Source: Phytophthora colocasiae (taxonomy: Eukaryota > Oomycota > Peronosporomycetes > Peronosporales > Peronosporaceae). Taken from it: 64,000 nucleotides of DNA. The position numbers and the translations under genes were made by a program. Below the pieces are notes generated by a model. That model did no database searches and had not been told where the DNA came from. It saw only the letters and a list, made by a program, of their open reading frames with translations. How positions within the stretch are numbered: the first letter of the stretch is position 1; every line of letters begins with the position of its first letter. The stretch spans positions 1,302,001 through 1,366,000 of the forward strand of contig JAGKQI010000098.1 of the NCBI GenBank assembly GCA_018806915.1. Direction: 5' to 3'. Positions 19,319-27,263 of the stretch are shown here, piece after piece.

Positions 19319-20603
19319 ATGGAGCTTGGGAAGGAATTGGTGCTTCTTGTATGGAGACGTTCGTTCCAGAAAGAAGTCCCCGAGGATGACGCTGAACGAG
19401 CAATGTATCGACGTCTTCTGACTCTAGTAGCAGACCATGAAGACTGCAACGAAGCAGAGTTGACGTCCATTTTGCTACAAGACGTCAGTGCAAAAATGCA
19501 GTACCTTGACCCGGAATGGGGTTTCGTGGATGCGTCCAACATCGGTACGTCAACTGCTAATAGCTCTCTAATGCTTAAATTTTCACGTAAATGTTACGTT
19601 AGTTTCACGCGTAGATGAGTGCATCATTGCTCTTCAAGAACAGCCCAAGAAGCAATTCATCGACCCTTTATCCTGGGATATGCCACCTCACAAAGCAGTT
19701 GTGTCTATTGTCGAGGCAGTTCTGTTGCTCTTTGGCGTTCCATTGCCATCCCAGATCGAAGATGAAGACATGTGGAGAGCTTGTTGGGGGCTATGGATCG
19801 TCAAGAACATTGACGCTCACTCGAGCGGTTGGCAATGGATGTCGCACAATGAACCTATCGGTTTATTCACGAAGCCGTACGCCTTAAGTGTGTCTAACCT
19901 CGATCGTGTCTGTGAACTGTTAAGGATAGCGACTCTCTTAGCTCCTTTTGGACATCGCTGTTGGCATCATTTACCTGCTTATGCATGTCTGAAAGAATGG
20001 ACTGGAGCTTGTGCTGCGTATCTCCACATGGTCGAGCACTGTCTACCGGAATTTGAAGGATACGACGCCGTCCAGAAGCTTGTGACTCCTCCCAAGCGAA
20101 CTCCAAAGGAAAACGTGTGGTTCCGCTGTCAAACACAAGACGGTATCGACTACTTCTACAATCGACTGTACCAGTCCATCACACTTGATCGACCGGAAGA
20201 TTTTGACGGAGCGCACGTCGCTCCTAAGAACATCCCGGCTGTAATTCGAGAGCTAATCGCTGAGACTCTACAAGCTAATGTATCGATCAGGTTGGAACTT
20301 GAACAACGTGGCAAGCAAAAGATTCATACGCAATTACTGGAGCAAGATGAGTGGGTCGAGTGTTTCGACAGACAAACACAGACCAAGTACTACTACAGCA
20401 TCCGACACTACAAAATATCGTCCACTCCACCCGATCACGGAGTCTTTGAGTCCTATCGCGAAAGCTTCGCGTATGCTGCCGTTTTACGTCTACAAGCAGC
20501 TTATCGCCGTCGTCGTTTGGATCAAAAGACTCAAGTTCGTAAGGCGAAAAGAGGAACATTACCGAGTTTTGCATCTTTCGCAGGCAAAGCACGTAAAGTG
20601 TAG
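19319..20603 (+). CDS. Uncharacterised protein with WW-like repeats and an IQ motif
   Basis: Exons 19319-19544 and 19615-20603, with a 70-bp phase-1 intron, encode 404 residues starting MELGKELVLLVWRR. The frame is open further upstream, but that ATG would lie inside the preceding folate gene. The N-terminal half is helical and I do not recognise it. Two WW-like segments follow: VWFRCQTQDGIDYFYNRLY, and EWVECFDRQTQTKYYYS with a downstream PP. A C-terminal IQ-like motif reads VLRLQAAYRRRR and could bind calmodulin. The tail is basic. This combination resembles uncharacterised oomycete proteins with IQ and WW motifs. No enzymatic site is visible. Confidence 0.65.
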
Positions 20604-20696
20604 GCATCAACGAATACTTTTTTTTACTAGTTACCTGACATTTATACGAACGAGTTCGTAGAGATCTATGCATTTTGATGCCTGGTTGCTGCGGTT

Positions 20697-21875
20697 CTAC
20701 CCTGTTTTACACTCAACGGGCGTGCAAGCACCGTCATAGGCTTTGGTGAGGTGAAGTTCCGGGTGGTTGCAGCTCTCAACGTCCAATTTGCACTCGTTTC
20801 CGTACGTGATACCGTCAGAGCCGCATACTGGTGAGTAGATCGCTAGACAAACGCTTGGGCATGATGAACCGGAATTCGACGTGGTCTCTTGACTTGAATC
20901 CGTCGAAGTGTTGTTGGATTCGTAACCCCCATTCTCCTCGCTCCCTCCAGTAGTTTCACACTCTCCCTCGTGAACTTGAGTGATGTAAGGATTCTTGCAA
21001 CTCTCAATGCCCAGGAAGCATGAGTTGGGGTACGTGACGCCGTCTGAACCGCATACAGGTCTCCAGATCTCAATACACACGTCAGAACACCCGGTACTTC
21101 CGCTTGAATCGGTAGAAGGTTGTGTCGATCCAGAGCTGCCTTCACCACTCGTACTACCACAAGCTCCAGTGTGGACTTGAGTGATGCTCGGATCCTTGCA
21201 CGTGGCGATGCCCATGAAGCACGAGTTAGCGTACGTAACACCATCCGAGCCACACACAGGTCGCCAGATCTCGATACACACTTCCGAACATCCAGAACTA
21301 CCGGCACTACCGTCTTCCGACGTTCCAGAGTTGGAAGATCCGGGACATTCTCCTTCGGACACCTGGGTGATGGCTCCACCGCTCGTGCACGTAACATAGT
21401 TAAGTACACAGTCATTCGAGTAGGTTACACCGTCCGAACCGCACACAGGTTGGTAGATATCAGGGCACACATCGGAACACTCCGTACTACCACTACCGTT
21501 GGTACTAGTGCCACACTCCCCGTCGTGAACTTTAGTGATCGATTCGGAGTTTTCACAGTCCGCAAGTAGTAAGAAGCAATCGTTCATGTAGGTTACACCG
21601 TCGGAACCGCATACCGGGAGGTTCTCGTCAGTGCAAATGGGGCAAGCGATCACCTCACACTCCCCGTCATGCACTTTAGTGATCGATTCGGAGTTTTCAC
21701 AGTCCGCAAGAAGTAAGTAACAGTCGTTCGTGTAGGTTATACCGTCGGATCCGCACACTGGGAGATGTTGGTCCAAGCACATGGAGGGGCAAATGGTAGT
21801 TTCCTCTGGAGGGCTCAACGCTTGAGTAGTCGAAGCTGCAACGACACCGAGCAGAAGAGAAGTCGTGAACTTCAT
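20697..21875 (-). CDS. Secreted six-domain Kazal-type serine protease inhibitor (EPI-like)
   Basis: An intronless frame of 392 residues opens with a classic signal peptide (MKFTTSLLLGVVAASTTQA). Six Kazal domains follow, each with a PVCGSDG[IV]TYxNxC core, separated by Ser/Gly/Thr-rich linkers. The P1 position (second residue after the second cysteine) is Asp in domains 1-3, Glu in domains 4 and 5, and Ala in domain 6. Asp-P1 Kazal domains are typical of Phytophthora EPI inhibitors, which block plant apoplastic subtilases (family knowledge). Domains 1 and 2 are near-copies of one another, as are domains 4 and 5, which shows recent internal duplication. Secretion into the plant apoplast and a counter-defence role are inferred. 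A core promoter lies about 40 bp upstream. Confidence 0.92.
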   Translation of the reverse strand: MKFTTSLLLGVVAASTTQALSPPEETTICPSMCLDQHLPVCGSDGITYTNDCYLLLADCENSESITKVHDGECEVIACPICTDENLPVCGSDGVTYMNDCFLLLADCENSESITKVHDGECGTSTNGSGSTECSDVCPDIYQPVCGSDGVTYSNDCVLNYVTCTSGGAITQVSEGECPGSSNSGTSEDGSAGSSGCSEVCIEIWRPVCGSDGVTYANSCFMGIATCKDPSITQVHTGACGSTSGEGSSGSTQPSTDSSGSTGCSDVCIEIWRPVCGSDGVTYPNSCFLGIESCKNPYITQVHEGECETTGGSEENGGYESNNTSTDSSQETTSNSGSSCPSVCLAIYSPVCGSDGITYGNECKLDVESCNHPELHLTKAYDGACTPVECKTG

Positions 21876-21915
21876 CTTGGGTCAGCTTGAGTAGTATTTG
21901 GCCTTGGAAGAGCTT

Positions 21916-21934
21916 GGCAAATTGGAGAATGAGC
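21916..21934 (-). promoter_or_regulatory. Oomycete core promoter (Inr plus flanking promoter region) of the Kazal gene
   Basis: On the minus strand this reads GCTCATTCTCCAATTTGCC. It matches the published oomycete core consensus GCTCATTYYNCAWTTT (initiator TCAYTYY followed by the CAWTTT flanking region). It starts about 60 bp before the ATG at 21875, so transcription probably begins within it. The same signature precedes the second Kazal copy at 51048-51067. Confidence 0.8.
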
Positions 21935-22056
21935 TGGTGGAAAGCGTTTGAGACGTCGGTAGCTTCTCAAGAGTCACAACTTCGGTAGAGGAGCCAGGAG
22001 ACGAGGCACGTGCTCACATCCACTTAATAGATTTAGGAAACGTACGCCTCCTCCTG

Positions 22057-22098
22057 TGTAGCAGTTCAGTAGCCTGTCGATATGACACTGAACTGCTA
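22057..22098. repeat. Inverted repeat near the left end of the Fanzor-containing insert
   Basis: A perfect 12-bp inverted repeat (TAGCAGTTCAGT at 22059-22070 and its complement at 22087-22098) encloses a 16-base loop. TGTAGCAGTT at 22057-22066 also recurs in inverted orientation (AACTGCTACA) at 50149-50158, at the far side of the mobile region. These could be the termini of the original Fanzor-carrying transposon, or part of the guide-RNA scaffold that lies 3' of Fanzor and TnpB genes. No clear target duplication flanks them, so this is tentative. Confidence 0.35.
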
Positions 22099-22321
22099 AC
22101 GTAAGGGAACTAAAAACTCTACCGAAGTTCAAGATCGTTTGAACGACCGTTGCTAGCGATGTAAAGTGCTCCAGTCCTCGTAATGCCGATTTCCTCTTTT
22201 TTGGTCTGAGAGAAACCAGCGGTCAACATCGCTCCTCCTTTTTCAAGGGAGGAGTCGTTCTCACGCGAGTGAGACCACCCAGCGGATGGATGGGCTGAAG
22301 ATTGGCTATTGTCTTGGAAGG

Positions 22322-23169
22322 CTAATGTCGAAGACGGAGAGGCCGCTCGGATATGCCCGCGAGTTGGTTCTGCAGCACGCTGAGGATGTTCTTGGCCGTA
22401 TTGACGTCTCGGTCCACTGATTTCCCGCACCCGCCGTGCTTGCGCAGGCAGTGCAGAACTTTGTGGACGGGAACCTTGCGAACGACGCCGTCTCGACACA
22501 TGCGCATGACTCTCTGATTCTCGAGATTCTCCGGAGTCTCACAGTCGAAGTGCTTCTTGCTCGTCCGGAACTCATCCACGACCACGACCTCACAATAACG
22601 GGAGAGCTTGCGAGCAAACGCCTTCACTGGTCCGGCGACACTGCGCTTGATCAAGCCCTCACCCGCCATTCCGCTGTCGCCGAAGCCAACCACTGTCTTG
22701 GTTCCTCGCGGCCCCGCCAGCTCGAAGCAGGCTCGATCCAACTGCGCGGTTCGAAGTGTGTAGCGACAAAACTTCAGTTTGCGAAACATGAAGAACGAAA
22801 GAAGTTCCTTTCCGTGCTCGAACCAGAACTCAATTGCCTTGGAGAAAGTCTCGACAGATGAGGTTTTCTTTGTTGGGGTACTCTTCAGCAGTCCACGGAT
22901 TTCAGGCGACTTGTCAATGCGGTGTCGAGACCTGCGGTTCGACCTGGAGTACCCGCTAGCACGGTAGAATCGGACGTGCGGAAGCGGACTGCCTTCCCCT
23001 CTTGGTTGACACCCGTAATGAAATCCGTACGACCCGGGTCAATCCCCCACACCTCATCGTACTCCTCCGCTCTCCCCTTTTGGAGACTTTGAGAGAGGCA
23101 AGCCCAGAACGTCGGACACGTTCTTGTCCTTCGACTTCTCGGTCTTCCCGTCCTTGCCTTTCTTCTTTC
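22322..23169 (-). pseudogene. Fanzor (eukaryotic TnpB) nuclease, C-terminal half, frameshifted
   Basis: The minus strand shows the RuvC nuclease of a Fanzor/TnpB protein. RuvC-I is VWGIDPGRTDFITGV near 23052-23008. Then come KAIEFWFEHGKE, VVGFGDSG, and VVVDEFRTS, whose Glu fits the rearranged RuvC-II position described for Fanzors. A Zn-ribbon remnant is followed by RuvC-III SVDRDVNTAKNIL. The frame changes at least twice: between the Lys-rich linker and RuvC-I (about 23060-23100), and at about 22955 after FRTSD. The first Cys of the usual TSxxCxxC zinc pair reads His. The gene is cut at 23169 by the Copia element, and its N-terminal half lies at 42635-43341. With two frame breaks and two insertions it is dead. 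Related Fanzors are RNA-guided DNA endonucleases (family knowledge). Confidence 0.82.
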
Positions 23170-23412
23170 TGGCGAGTAGCGTAGGTAGTGAAGAAGAAGG
23201 TGAGATGAAGAAGTAGTGTGTAGTTACCGTCAAAAGACGAAGTGAGTTAGATTATATGCTTAAGGAAGTTGACTAGCTGCTTACCAGTCATTGTGAACTG
23301 GTGTTCACTATAAGTATAGTGAAGCAGCATTATAGTGGCTTTAGCGGGCTCTATGAGAGCCAGTTATCATATGTCAAAGGTAGGTAAACAGTATGTTGAG
23401 AGGTTACTTCAA
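23170..23412 (-). repeat. Copia 3' LTR
   Basis: It is nearly identical to 42392-42634 (a small indel around 23204-23210 is visible). In element orientation it begins TTGAAGTAACC and ends CTCGCCA. The adjoining purine-rich sequence just inside (minus strand GAGGCAGGGAGGCTG) is a good polypurine tract. Confidence 0.9.
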
Positions 23413-23608
23413 CAGCCTCCCTGCCTCATAACATACTATTTCATACAGCCAGTTATAGCAACTATCAAAGGTCGGAATTTTAAAAATAAAAAATTCCTCA
23501 GTCTGGAAACGCCGCCGGAGGAAGCCCAGCGGCTGCTGTCGATACTTTGCCCGTTAAGGGAAGTTAGACACCGCAAGGACACGCCCCGGTAGGAATTCTG
23601 ACAACACT

Positions 23609-25195
23609 ATGCGTACTAAGCCGGCAGGTAGGGCCTTACGCAAGAGGGGGAAGAGAAATGCGTCTGCAGCCGAGCTTCGTGCTCGCAAGAGGGCGCGTGC
23701 CGCTACACGTGCAGCCAGCACACAAGCCATACCAAGGACTGTTAATACAGCCGCTGCTGCTGCCTTGGAGTCTAGTAAGCCACCTGAGGAACTGCTGGAG
23801 GCTAGCCAGCCACCTGAGGAAATCCTGGAGGCCACGAAGCTCGCCACAGAGGTCGTTCAAAATGTAGCCATGTCTGACCATGACCTAAATCAACCCCAAA
23901 ACGGCCCCGAGCAGTCTGCAGCCGACATTACAACGAACCAGGAATGGATTTGTATATATTGTACGGTGACCAACGCCATCAAGTACTCCCTGTGTCCCAA
24001 TTGCAAGTGCGGTAGACCCGGAGACATCTGGACCGAGATAGTGCGACGCAACTGGCCAAGAGAGTACCGTGGACGACGTAACTGGCCAAACGAGTACCGT
24101 GGACGACGTAATTAGCCAAACGAGTACCGTGGACGACGTAACTGACCAAGCGAGTACCGTGGACGACGGAACGAGTACCGTGGACGATGCAACTGGCCAA
24201 ATAAGTACCGTGACTGACGGAACGAGTACCGTGGGTGGTCAAGTGGGTACCGTGAGTGACGCAACGAGTACCGTGTGTGACACAGATGGCCACTTGAGTA
24301 CTGTGAGTGACAGAAACAGTACCGTAGATGACGGAAATTTTAACATCGTCAACAGAGTGAATTCTACTGTGCCCGACCAGCCGTCTACCGTTCCCGAGAA
24401 AATGTACTACCCGATTTCTGGGGAGTATTACACGGGTGAGGATGTTATCGTCGGTGATAAGTACGCCACCACCGTGGAGGCTTGGCAAGTCGCCTTCATT
24501 AATGATCGCCGCGAGACACCTATGGGGGTAGAGTACCAGGTGCTTTGGGTACACCACGACCGATCTTGCAAGAGGCTGTACATGCGCTCATGGGAACCGC
24601 GGTCCAAGTTAGAAGAAGATGACTTCGAGACAGAGATGGCACTTGTTGATCGCTGGAAGGCTTCGTCGGTTCCGCTGTTCGAGACATTCTGGAAGGAAGA
24701 TGAGGAAGGTTACTGGCTGATTGGAGCAGATGAAGACAATTTGTGCGTTTTCCAAGCGTTGAAGCGTGCAGCGAAGCTGTTGGTCCGCCCGGACCTCGTC
24801 ACGGAGCAGGACATCGAGCAGTTTATCGACGACAGGCTCGTTCTCTACAAGCAAGATCTTCGAGCGGGGGCCACGTGGATTGACGTGCGAGACTTCATGA
24901 TTCGGCTACGAGAGGCAGGTCGAGATATCAACTACAACGCCTTTGTCAAGAACAACTACATGAAGCCAGGTCGCCGTGGTGCTCGCGTAATGATGGAGGA
25001 ACCGCTCAAGGATGGAGTCTACATCGTTGCTGCCTACAATCACAGTCACATTGGCCATGCTGCAGTGCTTTCTGTCCAAGGGAGAAAACGCCTCATCTAC
25101 GACAAGAAGAACGAAAAAGGTAAGCCGATCACGTCCGCAAAGGGGTGGATCAACTTCTATGCATTCATTCGTCCGTTTATTATCTTTAAGTAGAT
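23609..25195 (+). CDS. Antisense accessory ORF of Copia: RanBP2 zinc finger, repeats, chromodomain-like and peptidase-like segments (frameshifted)
   Basis: The frame opens with an ATG at 23609 and runs to 24115; a second frame, without ATG, runs to 25193. The switch lies in the repeat array at 24057-24310, so this is probably one gene with a frameshift. The N-terminus is Arg/Lys/Ala-rich and NLS-like. Next comes a RanBP2-type zinc finger, WICIYCTVTN with a following CPNCKCGRPGD. About ten STVDD-type repeats follow. Then comes a chromodomain-like block, EYQVLWVHHDRS with MRSWEPRSKLEE. The C-terminal part shows DNLCVFQALKRAA and, 130 residues on, HSHIGHAAVLSV with a later YD, an order fitting a clan-CA cysteine peptidase (OTU- or C39-like). 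It runs opposite to gag-pol between pol and the 3' LTR. Function is unknown; I infer chromatin targeting or deubiquitination. Confidence 0.55.
24057..24310 (+). repeat. Tandem repeats of about 27-30 bp in the accessory ORF
   Basis: The unit ACGAGTACCGTGGACGACGT followed by AACTGGCCAA repeats with decreasing fidelity, and some units are shortened to 18 or 21 bp. All variants appear to be multiples of three, so the array lengthens the protein without shifting it. In one frame it encodes STVDDVTGQ, in the other EYRGRRNWP. The frame change from the zinc-finger ORF to the chromodomain ORF occurs here. Confidence 0.75.
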
Positions 25196-25441
25196 GATAG
25201 GAGTCGGTAGGATTTTCGCGGGTTTGCCTAACCGTTAATGGACCTTCCCAGCAAATTTGTCTCTTGTGCATGGATTGTTGTATATAAACTCATGTGCCTA
25301 GATAATTCGGTACTTGACCAGGGAAACCTCAACGAGGGAAAACCATTGAGCGAACAAAAAAGATAAAACCCAGTGGAAAAAAAATCTAAAAAGGACGCAG
25401 AAGATAGGCACGCTTCATGCAGTTGTATTATCAGCGTATTT

Positions 25442-25557
25442 CTATACTGAGTCGCCGAATCCAGCTTTCAGGGGTTTTATTCTGAGCTTGGCCCTTAGTT
25501 CTCTGAACTGGTGCTTGTCTAAAGCTTTAGTGAAGATGTCAGCTATCATCTCTTTCG
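25442..25557 (-). pseudogene. 3' end of Copia pol (C-terminus of RNase H), cut off by Gypsy-1
   Basis: The minus strand reads KEMIADIFTKAL then DKHQFRELRAKL, and ends at a TAG at 25444-25442. ADIFTKAL is the usual end of Ty1/Copia RNase H. The preceding residues are found at the other side of Gypsy-1, at 38592, in the matching frame once one copy of the TTCG duplication is removed. The stretch 25196-25441 between this and the accessory ORF shows no gene. Confidence 0.9.
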
Positions 25558-25744
25558 TGTGGTGAAGTGGATTTGTGGTAAAGTGGATTCAAATCAAACC
25601 GGATACGACGCAGAACGACCACGATGATGGGTGACGTGCGACAGTGGTGCTACGATAAGGACAGGTCCCTGGAACTGGATACCTATTCTAGGGCGGACCC
25701 TAAGTTAGGACCCACTTGGCCTAGCTTACCTACGTTCGGATCCC

Positions 25745-26350
25745 ACAGTTCTAAGTGCGGATCCGGTGATCCTAAGTGCGGATCCGGTGATCCTAAGTGC
25801 GGATCCGGTGATCCTAAGTGCGGATCCGGCAATCCTTAAGTGCGGATCCGGCAGTCCTAAGTGCGGATCCGGCAGTCCTTAAGTGCGGATCCAGCGGTCT
25901 TAAGTGCAGATCCGGCAGTCTTAAGTGCGGATCCCGCGGTCCTAAGTGCGGATCCTTCGAACCCCCAGATCCAGAGATCCAGATCCAAGATCCTCGGATC
26001 CCCAAGATCCAAGATCCCGAGATCCAGATCCAGGATCCTCGGATCCCGAAGCCGGATCCCCAAGATCCAAGATCCTCGGATCCCGAAGCCGGATCCCGAA
26101 GCCGGATCCCGAAGCCGGATCCCCAAGATCCAAGATCCCGAGATCCAGATCCAAGATCCTCGGATCTCGAAGCCGGATCCCCAAGATCCAAGATCCCAAG
26201 ATCCAGATCCAGGATCCTCGGATCCCGAAGCCGGATCCCCAAGATCCAAGATTCAAGATCCCGAGATCCAGATCCAGGATCCTCGGATCCTGAAGTCGGA
26301 TCCTTGGATCCTGAAGCTGGATCCTCGGATCTGAACTCGGATCCTCAAGA
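25745..26350 (+). repeat. GATCC-based tandem arrays inside the Gypsy-1 LTR
   Basis: Two adjacent arrays. The first has 17-20 bp units built on AAGTGCGGATCCGGCAGTCC. The second has units mixing AAGATCC, GAGATCCAGATCC and TCGGATCCCGAAGCC. The same arrays, with different unit numbers, occur in the 3' LTR at about 37085-37680. The unit-number difference accounts for most of the LTR length difference. Confidence 0.9.
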
Positions 26351-26463
26351 TCCAAGACATCGACATAGTGGAGAAGTTGCAGGAGAGCCAGCATGATCTA
26401 AGATAGAGATTTGCGATGGGCAAGATAGGGTACAGGATGAGGAACTGGATAACCATAAATCAG

Positions 26464-26825
26464 AGAGTCGAATTTGCCTTCTAGTGCGCAAGTGGTTTTC
26501 CTCAGGGCTCACCAAGGGAAGAGGATAGCGTATTGGCCTCCCCTTAGTGTTCCTGCAAGTAACGACGCACACCTAGCTACAGCTAAGACCGGATCCCCGA
26601 TTTGGCCGGCTTACCTTACGCTAGTGTAGGGATCTCTCGATATCTCACCCCCCCCCCCCTAGAGAACCGAATTTACCTTCTAGTGCGCAAGTGGTTTTCC
26701 TCAGGGCTCACCAAGGGAAGAGGATAGCGTATTGGCCTCCCCTTAGTGTTCCTGCAAGTAACGACGCACACCTAGCTACAGCTAAGACCGGATCCCCGAT
26801 TTGGCCGGCTTACCTTACGCTAGTG
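26464..26825 (+). repeat. 163-bp direct duplication within the LTR
   Basis: The block from AGTCGAATTTGCCTTCTAG to CCTTACGCTAGTG occurs at 26464-26626 and 26663-26825, separated by a short spacer with a C run of variable length (13 C here, 7 in the 3' LTR). Both copies also occur in the 3' LTR (about 37799-38154), so the duplication predates this insertion and may carry promoter or terminator signals twice. Confidence 0.85.
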
Positions 26826-27263
26826 AAGACCCCGGATCCAACGGTGTTGATTGCTTAACCGCAGGATCCCTCGACCTCTCAACACCCTCAAGACCAACCG
26901 CTACAGGAGGCGGCAAGCAAGACAGTAAAGGAAAGGAAAAGGACCCCACACCCACCAAGGCAACCCCGGATCCAAGGATCCACAAGATCTTCGAGTCCAA
27001 GACCAAGATCCCCCCAACCAGGACCTGTGTGCAGGAATACCCACGCAAGTCCAACCTCCCAAGTCCCCGCCAAGGACGTTCAAGCCCTCACGCCTGTGTA
27101 CATTCTCCCGTTCCTGAGAGAGCAGATCCCGCCCACTGACGGGTACACAAGGTGAGCCTCAGCAACCCCACGGTTATCGGAGTACCCCCTCCGTTAGTCA
27201 GTGTCTGGGCGCCGTGTGTGAACGTTGGATCCCTGCTCATTCCAGCGGATCCACTACACCACA

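Larger units (their letters stand above)
25558..27263 (+). repeat. Gypsy-1 5' LTR
   Basis: 1706 bp, unusually long. It holds three zones: unique sequence with TAAGTGCGGATCCGG tandem units (25745-25960); a GATCC-AGATCC type array (25965-26350); and a 163-bp direct duplication (26464-26626 and 26663-26825) followed by unique sequence. The ORFs on both strands in the arrays are by-products of the repeats. The two LTRs differ in repeat number and at scattered bases. Confidence 0.9.

Noticed and set aside
20843..21569. Long ORFs overlapping the Kazal gene in other frames and on the plus strand
   Set aside because: They are shadows caused by the codon bias and repeats of the Kazal gene; they have no independent motif.
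22119..22499. A 126-codon minus-strand ORF overlapping the Fanzor C-terminus
   Set aside because: It overlaps the conserved RuvC-III frame in another frame and shows only low-complexity sequence.
24057..24310. CRISPR-like direct repeats
   Set aside because: Units are contiguous without unique spacers, lie inside an ORF and are in a eukaryotic retroelement.
25618..26570. Many ORFs of 60-190 codons on both strands in the Gypsy-1 LTR
   Set aside because: They are created by GATCC tandem units of lengths divisible by three and read as repeats of Asp-Pro, Arg-Ile or Gly-Ser on every frame; they also occur in the other LTR with different lengths.
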